64,000 nucleotides of DNA from Cellulomonas humilata (GCF_013359775.1 NZ_JABMCI010000062.1:159154-223153), one strand, 5' to 3'. Shown: positions 36,191 through 48,371, counted from the first letter of the stretch. The notes: generated from the letters alone by a model not told the origin. Translations and numbers: made by a program.

Positions 36191-36615
36191 CAGGCCTGCT
36201 CGTCCTCGGCCGGAGCCTCGGCTGCGGCAGCCTTCTTCGCGGCGGCCTTCTCGGACGCCTTGGCCTTGGCCTTCTCGGCGTCGAGCGCGACGGCCTCGAT
36301 GGCGTCCTTCGGGTCGACCTTGTCGGCCTTCGTGCGCAGCGTGCCCTCCTGGCCGGGGAGGTTCTTGAACTTCTGCCAGTCACCCGTGATCTTGAGGAGC
36401 ACGGCGACCTGCTCGGTCGGCTGCGCGCCGACGCCGAGCCAGTACTGCGCACGCTCGGAGTCGACCTCGATGAACGAGGGCTCCTCGGTGGGGTGGTACT
36501 TGCCGATCTCCTCGATCACGCGGCCGTCGCGCTTGGTGCGCGAGTCGGCGACGACGATGCGGTAGTACGGAGCGCGGATCTTGCCGAGACGCTTGAGGCG
36601 GATCTTGGTGGCCAC
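36190..36615 (-). CDS. rpsP: 30S ribosomal protein S16 with Ala/Lys/Glu-rich tail
   Basis: 141-aa ribosomal protein. The core [34 protein letters not shown] part ([18 protein letters not shown]) and YHPTEEPSF are typical. The last about 45 residues are an [20 protein letters not shown] tail common in actinobacteria. GTG 36615 has GGAGAAG upstream. It is the first gene of the rpsP to rplS run. Confidence 0.96.
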   Translation of the reverse strand: MATKIRLKRLGKIRAPYYRIVVADSRTKRDGRVIEEIGKYHPTEEPSFIEVDSERAQYWLGVGAQPTEQVAVLLKITGDWQKFKNLPGQEGTLRTKADKVDPKDAIEAVALDAEKAKAKASEKAAAKKAAAAEAPAEDEQA

Positions 36616-36745
36616 GGTGTGGTCTTCTCCTGATGTCTGCTGTGGGTGACCTGCCCGCGCATTGCCCGTGGGGTGGGCGCGCCGGGAAGGTCGGGGACAC
36701 GACGAACGCAGGTAGAGGGGCTGCGGACGCCGGGTACAGCCGACC

Positions 36746-36775
36746 ATTGTGCCAGACGCGGGCGACCACCCCCAA
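36746..36775 (-). promoter_or_regulatory. rpsP promoter
   Basis: On the minus strand TTGGGG (36775-36770) and CACAAT (36751-36746) are separated by 18 bases. This is a reasonable -35/-10 pair for a vegetative sigma factor. It would give an rpsP leader of about 125 bases. The promoter overlaps the gap next to the amidohydrolase stop (36788). Confidence 0.55.
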
Positions 36776-36787
36776 CATGCCCGACGC

Positions 36788-37879
36788 TCAGCGCCCGGCG
36801 ACGACCACGCCCCGCAGCACGACGGCGGCCGGTGCAGCGAGCACCCCGATCTCGGCGCGGGGATCGGCGTCGTACACGACGACGTCGGCGCTCTCCCCCT
36901 CGGCGATCCCGGCGACCCCCAGCCACGCGCGCGTCCGCCAGCTCGCGGCGGCCACCACGTCGTGCGCGGGCAGCCCGGCACGGACCAGCTCCGCGGCCTC
37001 GTCGGCGACCCGGCCGTGCGCGATCGTCCCGCCGGCGTCGGTCCCGACGAGCACGGGGACGCCCGCGTCGTGCAGGTCCCGGACCAGCTCGAACCGGTGC
37101 GCGTGCAGGGCCCTCATCCGCGCGGCGAACCGCGGGTAGCGGGAGCCCTGGGCGGCGATCGCCTCGAACTGCGCGATCTGGAGCAGCGTCGCGGTGACGG
37201 GGATGCCCGCGGCCGCGATGCGGTCGATCTGGTCGGGGGTGGCCCCGGTGGCGTGCTCGAGGCAGTCGACGCCCGCGTCGAGGAGCGCGTCGAGCGACTC
37301 GGTGGCGAACGTGTGCGCCGTGACCCGCGCGCCTGCCGCGTGCGCCGCGGCGACCGCGTCGGTGAGCACGTCGGCGGGCCACAGCGGCCGCAGGTCGCCG
37401 TCGGCACCGAGATCCCGGTCGATCCAGTCGGCGACCAGCTTGACCCAGCCGTCCCCGCGGGCGGCCTCCTCGCGCACTGCGGCCGGCAGGTCCGCGACCG
37501 ACCCGAGCTCGCGTCCGTAGTGCCGCAGGTAGCGCTTCGGCCGGGCCAGGTGCCGCCCCGCCCGGATCAGCCGCGGGAGGTCGTCGCGCTCGTGCACCCA
37601 TCCCGTGTCCGCCGGGGAGCCGGCGTCCCGGACCAGCAGGACGCCCGAGTCCCGGTCCGCCAGCGCCTGCTTCTCGGCGGTGCCGTCGTCGACCGGGCCG
37701 TCCGACGCCAGCCCGATGTGGCAGTGCACGTCGACCAGGCCCGGCAGGACCCAGCCCTCGAGCACCGCGTCGGGCGTCGCCGACGGACGCTCGAACGTGA
37801 GGCGTCCGCCCACGACCCACGCCTCGCCGACCTCGCGCTCGTCGTCGAGGACGACCGTGCCGCGCAGGTGCAGGACCAC
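36788..37879 (-). CDS. amidohydrolase superfamily metal-dependent hydrolase
   Basis: 363-aa TIM-barrel hydrolase. Metal-binding features are VDVHCHIG (HXH), WVKLVADW (bridging Lys), [16 protein letters not shown] and VLVGTDAGG (Asp). The substrate is unknown. Imidazolonepropionase-like and prolidase-like members look similar. GTG 37879 is seven bases from the ffh stop, so it is likely co-transcribed with ffh. Confidence 0.83.
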   Translation of the reverse strand: MVLHLRGTVVLDDEREVGEAWVVGGRLTFERPSATPDAVLEGWVLPGLVDVHCHIGLASDGPVDDGTAEKQALADRDSGVLLVRDAGSPADTGWVHERDDLPRLIRAGRHLARPKRYLRHYGRELGSVADLPAAVREEAARGDGWVKLVADWIDRDLGADGDLRPLWPADVLTDAVAAAHAAGARVTAHTFATESLDALLDAGVDCLEHATGATPDQIDRIAAAGIPVTATLLQIAQFEAIAAQGSRYPRFAARMRALHAHRFELVRDLHDAGVPVLVGTDAGGTIAHGRVADEAAELVRAGLPAHDVVAAASWRTRAWLGVAGIAEGESADVVVYDADPRAEIGVLAAPAAVVLRGVVVAGR

Positions 37880-37885
37880 GAGGGC

Positions 37886-39478
37886 TCAGCGTCCGCCGAG
37901 GAAACGGTCCAGGCCGGCGGGCAGCTCGATGTCCGCAGGCTGCGTGGGCTCGGCCTTCGGGGCCAGCCCGAAGGCGGACCCCTGCGGCGCGGCCGGCTTG
38001 CTCGTGATGCCGCGCTCCTGCTCGGCGCGCTTGGCGGGGTTACCCGACTTGCCCTTGGCCTTGCGCACCGGCGGCGCCGTGCGGCCGCGCGACTTCTTGC
38101 CGCCCATGCCGGGCAGGTTCCCCATGCCCGGAGGCATGCCGGGCATGCCGCCGCCCTTGGCCATCTGCTTCATCATCTTCTGTGCGCCGTCGAAGCGCTC
38201 CAGCAGCTGGTTGACGTCGCTGGGCCTGGTGCCGGAGCCGGCGGCGATGCGCGACCGGCGCGACCCGTTGATGATCTTCGGGGTGCGGCGCTCCGCGGGG
38301 GTCATCGAGCGGATGATCGCCTCGATGCGGTCCACCTCGCGCTCGTCGAAGTTGTCCAGCGCCTCCCGCATCTGCCCCATGCCGGGCAGCATGCCCATCA
38401 TCTTCTTCAGCGGTCCGGCGTTGCGCAGCTGCTGCATCTGCGTGAGGAAGTCCTCGAGCGTGAGGTCCTGACCCGACGCCAGCTTGTCGGCCATCTCCTC
38501 GGCCTGGCCGGCGTCGAACGCCTTCTCGGCCTGCTCGATGAGCGTGAGGATGTCGCCCATGTCGAGGATGCGGGACGCCATCCGGTCCGGGTGGAACACC
38601 TCGAACTCGGTGAGCTTCTCGCCCGTGGACGCGTACATGATCGGCTTGCCGGTCACGCTGGCCACCGACAGCGCCGCACCACCGCGCGCGTCGCCATCGA
38701 GCTTGGTCAGCACGACGCCGGTGAACCCGACCCCGTCCTGGAACGCCTGGGCGGTGGTGACCGCGTCCTGGCCGATCATCGCGTCGATGACGAAGAGGAT
38801 CTCGTCGGGGTCGAGCGCGTCGCGGATGTCGGACGCCTGCTGCATCAGCTCGGCGTCCACCCCGAGGCGGCCGGCCGTGTCGACGATCAGCACGTCGTGC
38901 AGCCTGACCTTGGCCGTGGCCAGACCCTCGCGGGCGACCGCGACGGGGTCGGCACCGAGCGGCATGACGTCGTCGCTGCCCTGGTTGCCGGGGTGCGGGG
39001 CGAACACGGGCACGCCCGCGCGCTCCCCCACCACCTGGAGCTGGGTGACGGCGTTGGGGCGCTGGAGGTCCGCCGCGACGAGCAGCGGGGTGTGGCCCTG
39101 GGACTTCAGGTGCAGCGCCAGCTTGCCGGCGAGCGTGGTCTTGCCGGCACCCTGCAGGCCCGCGAGGAGGATGACCGTCGGCGGGTTCTTGGCCAGGTTC
39201 AGGGTGCGCGTCTGGCCACCGAGGATGGCGACGAGCTCCTCGTTGACGATCTTGACGACCTGCTGGGCCGGGTTCAGCGCACCGGACACCTCGGCCGAGA
39301 GCGCGCGCTCGCGCACGGCCCCGGTGAACGAGCGCACGACCGGGACGGCGACGTCGGCGTCGAGCAGCGCCCGGCGGATCTCGCGCACGGTGGCGTCGAT
39401 GTCCGCCTCGGACAGACGGCCCTTGGTGCGCAGGTTCTTGAAGGTCGACGTCAGTCGGTCGGACAGGGTGGCGAACAC
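37886..39478 (-). CDS. ffh: signal recognition particle protein Ffh
   Basis: 530-aa SRP GTPase that delivers nascent membrane proteins to FtsY. GTPase motifs are LAGLQGAGKTTLAGKLA, VDTAGRLGVDAELM, and VLTKLDGDARGG. The Met-rich M domain (KKMMGMLPGMGQM, GGGMPGMPPGMGNLPGMGG) binds signal sequences and 4.5S RNA. GTG 39478 has GAGG upstream. The C-terminal tail after the M domain is longer than in E. coli. Confidence 0.97.
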   Translation of the reverse strand: MFATLSDRLTSTFKNLRTKGRLSEADIDATVREIRRALLDADVAVPVVRSFTGAVRERALSAEVSGALNPAQQVVKIVNEELVAILGGQTRTLNLAKNPPTVILLAGLQGAGKTTLAGKLALHLKSQGHTPLLVAADLQRPNAVTQLQVVGERAGVPVFAPHPGNQGSDDVMPLGADPVAVAREGLATAKVRLHDVLIVDTAGRLGVDAELMQQASDIRDALDPDEILFVIDAMIGQDAVTTAQAFQDGVGFTGVVLTKLDGDARGGAALSVASVTGKPIMYASTGEKLTEFEVFHPDRMASRILDMGDILTLIEQAEKAFDAGQAEEMADKLASGQDLTLEDFLTQMQQLRNAGPLKKMMGMLPGMGQMREALDNFDEREVDRIEAIIRSMTPAERRTPKIINGSRRSRIAAGSGTRPSDVNQLLERFDGAQKMMKQMAKGGGMPGMPPGMGNLPGMGGKKSRGRTAPPVRKAKGKSGNPAKRAEQERGITSKPAAPQGSAFGLAPKAEPTQPADIELPAGLDRFLGGR

Positions 39479-39502
39479 CTGGCGGTCCTCACGCTCGGGG
39501 GT

Positions 39503-41299
39503 TCAGGGACGACCTAGCGTACCTGCCAGCTCCCGGGTGGCCCGTGCCGTCAGGTCGTCGACGAGCGTCTCGCGCCACGCGCTCCACGCCGGTGGTCCCG
39601 CGGCGCCGGCGTCCGCCTCGGTCAGCGCGCGCAGCAGCTCGAGCATGTCCGGTCGGTGGTCGACCGCGTCCAGCAGCCGGGACATCGTCGCCGGGTCGTC
39701 GGGGTCCGCCGTGGTGGCCAGCTCGGCGAGCGTGAGGTGCTCGCGGACCAGCCGCGTCACGTCCGCGGCCACCTGGTCGTCGAACCCCATGCGCAGCACG
39801 ATCGGACCCGCCAGCCGAGCACCCTCGGTCGAGTGGTCCCCCGCACCGGCCCGCTTGCCGATGTCGTGCAGCAGCGCCGCGAGCAGCAGGGTCTCGCCGT
39901 GCTCGACCGCGCGCTTGTCGCGGCCGGCCCGGGCGACGGTCTCGACCAGGTGCCGGTCGACGGTGTGCCGGTGGATCGCCGAGCGCTGCGGACGGTTGCG
40001 GACGCCGGCCCACTCGGGGATCCACGTCGTCACCACCCCCGCCAGGTCCAGCGCCTCCCAGATGGGCACCTGTGCCGGGCCGGAGCCCAGGAGCTGGAGG
40101 AGGTAGGTGCGCGCCGCCTTCGGCCACGGGACCGGCAGCGGCGGCGTGGCCGTCAGGCTGGCGACGGTCACCGGCGAGAGGCTCAGCCCGGTCCGCGCGG
40201 CGGTGGCGGCCGCCCGCAGGGAGAGCAGCGGGTCGTCGGCGGGCCGGGCCTCGACGGCCAGCACGATCTCGCCGTCGTGCTCGACCAGGTCCTCGGCGAT
40301 GGTCCGCAGCCGCGGGGCGGTGCGTCGGCCGCGCACCAGCATCGTCGCCCGCGCGGGCCGCTGGAGCGCCTGACGGGCGTTGCGCACGGTGGTGTCGAGC
40401 GCGTAGGAGATCACGCGGGCCGCCTCGGCGATGCTGGCCAGCAGGTCGTCGCGGTCGTCGAAGCCGACGAGGGCGGCGACCTCGTCCTGGTCCGCGAGCA
40501 GGAGCCGGTTGGTGTGCCGGCGCGTCACCACCTGCACCGTGTCCCGCACGTCGAGCAGGTGGGCGTAGGCCATGTCGACCGCGCCGTGCGGCCGGTCGGT
40601 GAGCCAGGTGGCGGCCAGCGCGCTGAGCACGACCGCGTCGCGGATGCCGCCGCGGGACTCCTTGAGCTCCGGCTCGATGAGGTACGCCAGCTCGCCGTGC
40701 CGCTCCGCGCGCTGGCGGGTGGAGGCCAGGAGCTCGGGCAGGCGGCGGCGGGCGGCGGAGCGCCAGTCCTCCAGGAGCGCGGACTTGGCGCGCGCGATCA
40801 CGACCGCGTCGCCGGACACGGGCTGGAGGTCGAGGAGCCCGACGGCCGCCGGCAGGTCCTTCGACGCGACCTGGCGGCACTGCGCGAGCGACCGGACCGA
40901 GTGGTCCAGGTCGAGGCCCGCGTCCCAGATGGGGTACCAGAGCTTCTGGGCGAGGGCCGAGAGCTCCTCGGTGGAGTGGCCGCGGCCCTCGTGCACGAGG
41001 AGCAGGTCGAGGTCCGAGACCGGGCTGGCGTCGCCGCGCCCGACGCTGCCGACGGCGCCGAGCGCGATGCCGGACACGTCGACACCCTCGGTCGCGATCT
41101 CCCACTGCTCTCGCAGCCGGCCGACGACGAGCTCGACGATGGCGGCGCGACGCGCGATGCCGTCGGCGCCGGGACCGGTCAGCCCGGCTGCGAGCTCGAG
41201 CCGCTCAGTGCGGAGGTCCCGCACCCCGATCGCGGGGTGCGGGACCTCGGGCGACCCGTTCGCGGCCGCGCCCCCCGCGGGCGGCCGTTCCTGTGTCAT
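39503..41299 (-). CDS. glnD: PII nucleotidyltransferase GlnD, lacking C-terminal ACT domains
   Basis: 598-aa bifunctional PII-modifying enzyme (adenylylating in actinobacteria). The nucleotidyltransferase site is [17 protein letters not shown], and the hydrolytic HD domain has [19 protein letters not shown]. The protein ends about 80 residues after the HD core. The two ACT domains that sense glutamine in the 800-900 aa homologues are not present, and no room exists before ffh, so this is not a frameshift. It follows amtB and glnK in one unit, as in Streptomyces. Confidence 0.9.
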   Translation of the reverse strand: MTQERPPAGGAAANGSPEVPHPAIGVRDLRTERLELAAGLTGPGADGIARRAAIVELVVGRLREQWEIATEGVDVSGIALGAVGSVGRGDASPVSDLDLLLVHEGRGHSTEELSALAQKLWYPIWDAGLDLDHSVRSLAQCRQVASKDLPAAVGLLDLQPVSGDAVVIARAKSALLEDWRSAARRRLPELLASTRQRAERHGELAYLIEPELKESRGGIRDAVVLSALAATWLTDRPHGAVDMAYAHLLDVRDTVQVVTRRHTNRLLLADQDEVAALVGFDDRDDLLASIAEAARVISYALDTTVRNARQALQRPARATMLVRGRRTAPRLRTIAEDLVEHDGEIVLAVEARPADDPLLSLRAAATAARTGLSLSPVTVASLTATPPLPVPWPKAARTYLLQLLGSGPAQVPIWEALDLAGVVTTWIPEWAGVRNRPQRSAIHRHTVDRHLVETVARAGRDKRAVEHGETLLLAALLHDIGKRAGAGDHSTEGARLAGPIVLRMGFDDQVAADVTRLVREHLTLAELATTADPDDPATMSRLLDAVDHRPDMLELLRALTEADAGAAGPPAWSAWRETLVDDLTARATRELAGTLGRP

Positions 41300-41321
41300 G
41301 TGTGGCAGTCAGCCGTCCTGG

Positions 41322-42970
<1,649 letters not shown>

Positions 42971-43056
42971 CGAGATCGCCTCTCCACTCGCCAGCCGGGG
43001 GTGGCTGGTCCGGGGATCACAGTCGACGAAGCGAGTTTCGGTCAGGGGCGAGGGAC

Positions 43057-43083
43057 GTTACGTCGGTGTGACAAGCCGGTTCC
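43057..43083 (-). promoter_or_regulatory. GlnR-like nitrogen control box upstream of amtB
   Basis: On the minus strand the sequence reads GGAAC, six bases, GTCAC, six bases, GTAAC. The actinobacterial GlnR consensus alternates GTnAC and GAAAC-like half-sites every 11 bases. Three of the four half-sites are found here at the exact spacing, and the fourth (expected at 43090-43094) is poor. It lies 87-113 bp before the amtB start, where GlnR sites occur in streptomycetes. Confidence 0.65.
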
Positions 43084-43128
43084 GCACGTAAACGTTCGGT
43101 TTCGTGATGAGCGGCCGTCCAGGACGCG

Positions 43129-44313
43129 CTACCCCTGCAGCAAGGCGTCGACGAAGGCCTCGGGATCGAACGGCGCGAGGTCGTCCGGGCCCTCGCCGAG
43201 GCCCACGAGCTTGACCGGGACGCCCAGCTCACGCTGCACGGCGACGACGATCCCGCCCTTGGCGGTGCCGTCGAGCTTGGTCAGCACGATGCCGGTCACG
43301 CCCGCCACCTCGCTGAACACGCGCGCCTGGTTCAGGCCGTTCTGCCCGGTCGTCGCGTCGAGCACCAGGAGCACCTCGGACAGCGGCGCCTCACGGGTGA
43401 TCACGCGCGTGATCTTGCCCAGCTCGTCCATCAGGCCGGCCTTGTTCTGCAGGCGTCCGGCGGTGTCCACCAGCACGACGTCGATCCCGTCGGCGCGGCC
43501 CGTGCGCACGGCGTCGAACGCCACCGCCGCGGGGTCGGCGCCGTCGCGGTCGGAGCGGACCGTGTGCACGCCCACGCGCGAGCCCCAGGTCTGCAGCTGG
43601 TCGGCGGCTGCCGCTCGGAACGTGTCCGCCGCGCCCAGCACGACCGTCTTGCCCTCGGCGACTAGCACGCGCGCGAGCTTGCCGACCGTCGTGGTCTTGC
43701 CGGTGCCGTTGACGCCCACGACGAGGACGACCGCGGGGAGCTGCGACCCGTCGGCAGCCGCCCCGTGCGCGGTGTTGAGGCTGCGGTCGAGGGACGGGTC
43801 GACGAGTGCCAGGAGCTGCTCGCGCAGGACCGCGCGGACGTGGGCGGGATCCTTGAGACCCTCGACCCGCACGCGGGTGCGCAGTGCCTCGATGAGCTCG
43901 CCGGACGGGCCTGCACCGACGTCGGCCAGGAGCAGGGTCTCCTCGAGCTCGTCCCAGTCGTCCTCCGTGAGGTGGTCCTTGGAGAGCACCGCGAGCAGCC
44001 GGGTGCCCAGGGGCGAGCCGGAACGGGCCAGCCGGTCGCGCAGCCGCGCCAGCCGCCCGGCGACCGGCGCAGGGACCTCGAGCGCCGGGGGCGCCTCGGC
44101 CTCCTCGGGGAGCACCTCGATGCTGGACACGGGAGGAGCCGCCGCGGGGGTCTCGAGCTCCGGCGCCGGCGCGGGGGCCGGCACGTCGACGGTCGGAGGC
44201 GCCTCGTCGGTGGTGGTGCCGCGACGCCGGCGGACGAAGACGGTCGCCAGCGCGACGAGCAGGACCGTCGGGATGCCGGCGGCCAGGAGGATCTCGAGCG
44301 TCTCGGGGTTCAC
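43129..44313 (-). CDS. ftsY: signal recognition particle receptor FtsY
   Basis: 394-aa SRP receptor GTPase. An N-terminal membrane helix (LEILLAAGIPTVLLVALATV) anchors it, then a Pro/Glu/Ala-rich acidic linker, then the NG domain. GTPase motifs are VVGVNGTGKTTTVGKLA, VDTAGRLQNKAGLM and VLTKLDGTAKGG. GTG 44313 starts the anchor, with no clear ribosome-binding site. The N-terminal anchor is the usual actinobacterial form. Confidence 0.96.
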   Translation of the reverse strand: MNPETLEILLAAGIPTVLLVALATVFVRRRRGTTTDEAPPTVDVPAPAPAPELETPAAAPPVSSIEVLPEEAEAPPALEVPAPVAGRLARLRDRLARSGSPLGTRLLAVLSKDHLTEDDWDELEETLLLADVGAGPSGELIEALRTRVRVEGLKDPAHVRAVLREQLLALVDPSLDRSLNTAHGAAADGSQLPAVVLVVGVNGTGKTTTVGKLARVLVAEGKTVVLGAADTFRAAAADQLQTWGSRVGVHTVRSDRDGADPAAVAFDAVRTGRADGIDVVLVDTAGRLQNKAGLMDELGKITRVITREAPLSEVLLVLDATTGQNGLNQARVFSEVAGVTGIVLTKLDGTAKGGIVVAVQRELGVPVKLVGLGEGPDDLAPFDPEAFVDALLQG

Positions 44314-44372
44314 CGGGACAGTCTGTCGGGCGGCGGGCTCAGGACGCGAACCGGCGCGTCAGCGAGCAGACC

Positions 44373-44702
44373 TCAGCGGTCGCGGTTGCCGGGCAGCGCG
44401 CCCACGGCCTTGTCGCGGGCCCGCTGGAGCGTCGCCGCGAGGTCGTCCACCTGGAGGTAGGCCTCCCCCTCGTCCACCGTCTCCCGCAGGAACTGGGCGA
44501 GCGAGAGGTCGACGGGCTCGACCGCAGCAGCGGCGGCCGCCGCGCGCTGGTCGGTGTCGGGGTTCTTGCGGCCGGACCAGCCGGTACGGAACGTGCGGAG
44601 CGGGGATGCACTCTTGCCCGTGGCCGAGCTGGCGGCGCCTGCAGCGAGCAGCACCCCGGCGGCGACGAGGAGGGCCAGGAAGATCGCGACGAAGATGGCC
44701 AT
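44373..44702 (-). CDS. small membrane-anchored protein of unknown function
   Basis: 109-aa protein with one N-terminal membrane helix (MAIFVAIFLALLVAAGVLLA) and a cytoplasmic tail containing an Ala run and charged residues. ATG 44702 has GGAG very close upstream. The frame to 44801 adds unlike residues. No family is recognised. It lies between smc and ftsY and is likely in the same unit. Confidence 0.6.
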   Translation of the reverse strand: MAIFVAIFLALLVAAGVLLAAGAASSATGKSASPLRTFRTGWSGRKNPDTDQRAAAAAAAVEPVDLSLAQFLRETVDEGEAYLQVDDLAATLQRARDKAVGALPGNRDR

Positions 44703-44804
44703 GGCTCCAGTGTCCGTGCCGATCGCCGGTCCGTCTGCGCCCCACGCACAGGGAGCGTCAAACGGCACACAATCTCCACACGCTGCGGGGTGAGCGCGCA
44801 CCGG

Positions 44805-47800
44805 TCAGACCGCGACGTCCTCGCGCATCCGCTGGCTGATGACGGTGGTCACCCCGTCGCCGCGCATGGTGACGCCGTAGAGGGCGTCGGCGATCTCCAT
44901 CGTGCGCTTCTGGTGCGTCACGACGATGAGCTGCGAGTCCTCCTGGAGCTCCCGGAACAGCTCGAGCAACCGGCCGAGGTTGGCGTCGTCCAGGGCCGCC
45001 TCGACCTCGTCCATCACGTAGAACGGGCTGGGCCGCGCCTTGAAGATGGCCACGAGCAGGGCGACCGCCGTCAGCGACCGCTCGCCACCCGAGAGCAGCG
45101 ACAGCCGCTTCACCTTCTTGCCGGCCGGCCGCGCCTCCACCTCGATGCCGGTGGTGAGCATGTTGTCCGGGTCGGTGAGCACGAGCCGGCCCTCGCCCCC
45201 GGGGAACAGCCGCGGGAAGACGACGTCGAACGCCGCCGCGGTGTCGCGGTAGGCCTCCGCGAACACCTGCTCGACGCGCTCGTCGATCTCCCGGACGATC
45301 TCGAGCAGGTCGGTGCGGGACTTCTTCAGGTCCGCCAGCTGCTCCACCAGGAACTGGTGGCGCTCCTCCAGCGCGGCGAACTCCTCGAGCGCCAGCGGGT
45401 TGACGCGGCCCAGCAGCGAGAGCGCCCGCTCGGCGGCCCGCAGGCGCTTCTCCTGCTGCTCGCGGACGTACGGCATCTCCGTCGGGGCGTCGGGGTCCAC
45501 CTCCGCGCCCGGCACGGTGATCACCGGGACTGCCTGGTGCGGGCCGTACTCGTCGAGCAGGACGGCCGGGTCCAGACCCAGGTCGTCGATCGCGCGGGAC
45601 TGGAGCGCCTCGATCCGCAGCCGCTGCTGGGTACGAGCCACCTCGTCGCGGTGGGCGACGTCGGTGAGCTGGGCCAGCTCGGCGGCGCGGACGTCCACCT
45701 CGGCGCGCGCGGCGGTCACCGCGCGGTCGCGCTCGCCGCGAGCCGTCTCGGCCGCGTCGCGCTCGGCCGAGGCCCGGCGCAGGGACTCGTCGAGGACCAC
45801 CAGCGCCTGGGTGGCCCCGTCGCGCACCGCCTGGGCCACCGTCGCCTGGCGCGACCGGGCACGCTCACGCTCGGCCGCCCGCTCCCGCGCGACGCGCTCG
45901 GTCTGCGCCGCACGCTCGAGCGACTCGGCACGGCCGGACAGGGCACGGGCCCGCTCCTCACCGGTCCGCAGGGTCAGCCGCGCCTCGGTCTCCCGCGCAC
46001 GCGCGCCCGACGCCAGCTCGGCCAGCCGGTCACGGCGGGCGCTGCCCTCGACGATCGCCGCCTCGCTCTCCGCGGGCTCGACCTCCGCCGCCGCGAGGCG
46101 CTCGGTGAGCTCCGCCAGCTCGGCGCTGTCGGCCTGGAGCGTCTGCGACGCGGCCTCCAGCGACTGCCTCAGCCGCGCGGCCTCGGCGTTCGCCGCGCGG
46201 GCCGTCGAGCCGAGGTGGCCCAGCTGCTCGGCGACGGCGGCCAGGGCGGCGTCGGACTCGTTGAGCCTGTCGAGCGTGCGCTCGTGCGCCTCCCGCGCCG
46301 CAGTCAGGGCCTCGGTGGCGCCGGAGAGCTCGAACCGGATGCGCTCGCCGTCGGCGGTCGCCTTCGCCACGCCGGAGCGCGCCGTGTCGAGCGCGGACTG
46401 GAGGTGCAGGGCGCTCGGGGCCGTGGCCGAGCCGCCGGACGCGCGGTGCTGGGACAGGACGTCCCCGGTGCGGGTGGCGACGACGAGGTCGGGCCGGACG
46501 GCGACGATCGCGCGGGCGGCCGCCAGGTCGTCCACGACGACGACGTCGGCGAGCAGGGTCTCCACGGCCGCGCGCACGTGCTCCGGGGCGCGGACGAGGT
46601 CCACGGCGCGGGCGGCGCCGGCGGGCACGTCGGTCACCGGGGCGACCGCGGCGGACGCGCCGCTGACCAGCAGCGTCGCGCGACCGGCGTCCTCGGTGCG
46701 CAGGTAGCGGATGGCGTCCACGGCGGCGTCGACCGAGTCGACGGCGACGGCGTCGGCCACCGCGCCCAGTGCCGCGACGATCGCCTCCTCGTTCTCCGGG
46801 TCGACCGCCAGCAGGGCAGCCACCGAGCCGACGAGCCCGGGCTGGCCGTCCGCGGCGAGCAGTGCGCCGACGCCGTCCTTGCGCATCAGGCTGAGCTCGA
46901 GGGTCTCGGCGCGGGACTCCAGCGCGGCCCGCTCGCGCTCGGCCGCGCTCAGCTGGTCCTGCAGCGTGCTGAGCCGCTCGGTCGCCCGCTCCAGGGCCTC
47001 GACGGCCGCCTCGTGCTCGGCGTCGAGCCCCTCCTCGCCCTCCTCGACCCCGGCCACCTGGGACTCGAGCACGGCGAACTCGGTCGTGGCCTCCTGGCCC
47101 CGCTGCTCGGCAGCGGCCAGCGACTCGCGCAGCCGCCCGAGCTCCGCCTGCGTCGCCTCCACGCGGCTGCGGCGTGCGGCCACCTGACCGGCGAGGCGCG
47201 CGACCCCCTCGCGGCGGTCGGCCGCACCGCGCAGCGCGGTCGCCACCTCCTTCTCGGCGCCCGTCGCCTCCGCCTCGGCCTGCTGGCGTGCGGTGACGGC
47301 GGCCTCGAGCGCCGCCCGGGACAGCTCTACCTCGGCAGCCAGCTCGGCCTCCGCGGCGCGGACGCGCTCTGCCTGCGCGGCCAGGTCGTCGGGGTCGGAC
47401 CCTCCCGAGCGCTCCGGCCCGGCGCTGCCGAGCAGGCGCACCCGGTCGGCGGCGAGCGAGGCGGTCCCGCGCAGCCGCTCGCGCAGCGACGACAGCCGGT
47501 ACCAGACCTCGCTGGCCTCGCTCAGCGCCGGAGCAGCCTCGGCGGCCTCCCGCTCGAGCGTCGCCAGCCGGGTGCGCGTGGCGGCGAGCGCCCCCTCGAC
47601 CTCCTCGCGGCGCACCCGCAGGGCGCTCTCGTCGGCGATCTCCTGCTCGAGGGTCGAGGTCAGCTGCGCGAGGTCGTCGGCCAGGAGGCGGGCGCGGGCG
47701 TCGCGCAGGTCCGCCTGGACGACGGCGGCCTTGCGCGCGACCTCCGCCTGCCGGCCGAGCGGGCCCAGCTGGCGGCGGATCTCGCCGGTCAGGTCACCGA

Positions 47801-48371
47801 GCCGCGTGAGGTTGGCCTGCATCGACTCGAGCTTGCGGAGCGCCTTCTCCTTGCGCTTGCGGTGCTTCAGGACGCCCGCGGCCTCCTCGATGAAACCCCG
47901 GCGCTCCTCGGGCGTCGCGCGCAGCACGGCGTCGAGCTGGCCCTGACCGACGATGACGTGCATCTCCCGGCCCAGGCCCGAGTCCGACAACAGGTCCTGG
48001 ATGTCCAGCAGCCGACAGCCCTGGCCGTTGATCGCGTACTCGGACCCCCCGTTGCGGAACAGCGTCCGCGAGATGGTGACCTCGGAGTACTCGATCGGCA
48101 GCGCGCCGTCGGCGTTGTCGATGGTGAGCGACACCTCGGCGCGGCCCAGCGGCGGACGACCGGCCGTGCCGGCGAAGATGACGTCCTCCATCTTGCCGCC
48201 GCGCAGCGACTTGGCGCCCTGCTCCCCCATCACCCAGGCCAAGGCGTCGACGACGTTGGACTTGCCCGAGCCGTTGGGCCCGACCACGCAGGTGACGCCC
48301 GGCTCGAAGTTCAGGGTCGTCGCCGAGGCGAACGACTTGAACCCCCGCAGGGTGAGGGTCTTGAGGTGCAC
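44805..48371 (-). CDS. smc: chromosome segregation protein SMC
   Basis: 1188-aa condensin ATPase. Walker A GPNGSGKSN is at residues 31-38, the ABC signature LLSGGERSLTAVALLVAI and the Walker B FYVMDEVEAALDDAN are near the C terminus. Two long Ala/Glu/Arg-rich coiled coils flank a hinge at about residues 500-660 (DGVGALLAADGQPGLVGSV). GTG 48371 is the first in-frame start, with only a weak ribosome-binding site. Neighbouring ftsY is the usual partner. Confidence 0.97.
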   Translation of the reverse strand: MHLKTLTLRGFKSFASATTLNFEPGVTCVVGPNGSGKSNVVDALAWVMGEQGAKSLRGGKMEDVIFAGTAGRPPLGRAEVSLTIDNADGALPIEYSEVTISRTLFRNGGSEYAINGQGCRLLDIQDLLSDSGLGREMHVIVGQGQLDAVLRATPEERRGFIEEAAGVLKHRKRKEKALRKLESMQANLTRLGDLTGEIRRQLGPLGRQAEVARKAAVVQADLRDARARLLADDLAQLTSTLEQEIADESALRVRREEVEGALAATRTRLATLEREAAEAAPALSEASEVWYRLSSLRERLRGTASLAADRVRLLGSAGPERSGGSDPDDLAAQAERVRAAEAELAAEVELSRAALEAAVTARQQAEAEATGAEKEVATALRGAADRREGVARLAGQVAARRSRVEATQAELGRLRESLAAAEQRGQEATTEFAVLESQVAGVEEGEEGLDAEHEAAVEALERATERLSTLQDQLSAAERERAALESRAETLELSLMRKDGVGALLAADGQPGLVGSVAALLAVDPENEEAIVAALGAVADAVAVDSVDAAVDAIRYLRTEDAGRATLLVSGASAAVAPVTDVPAGAARAVDLVRAPEHVRAAVETLLADVVVVDDLAAARAIVAVRPDLVVATRTGDVLSQHRASGGSATAPSALHLQSALDTARSGVAKATADGERIRFELSGATEALTAAREAHERTLDRLNESDAALAAVAEQLGHLGSTARAANAEAARLRQSLEAASQTLQADSAELAELTERLAAAEVEPAESEAAIVEGSARRDRLAELASGARARETEARLTLRTGEERARALSGRAESLERAAQTERVARERAAERERARSRQATVAQAVRDGATQALVVLDESLRRASAERDAAETARGERDRAVTAARAEVDVRAAELAQLTDVAHRDEVARTQQRLRIEALQSRAIDDLGLDPAVLLDEYGPHQAVPVITVPGAEVDPDAPTEMPYVREQQEKRLRAAERALSLLGRVNPLALEEFAALEERHQFLVEQLADLKKSRTDLLEIVREIDERVEQVFAEAYRDTAAAFDVVFPRLFPGGEGRLVLTDPDNMLTTGIEVEARPAGKKVKRLSLLSGGERSLTAVALLVAIFKARPSPFYVMDEVEAALDDANLGRLLELFRELQEDSQLIVVTHQKRTMEIADALYGVTMRGDGVTTVISQRMREDVAV

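Noticed and set aside
39479..39502. Frameshift that cut off the GlnD ACT domains
   Set aside because: Only 24 bases separate the glnD stop from the ffh start, so no lost domain coding remains.
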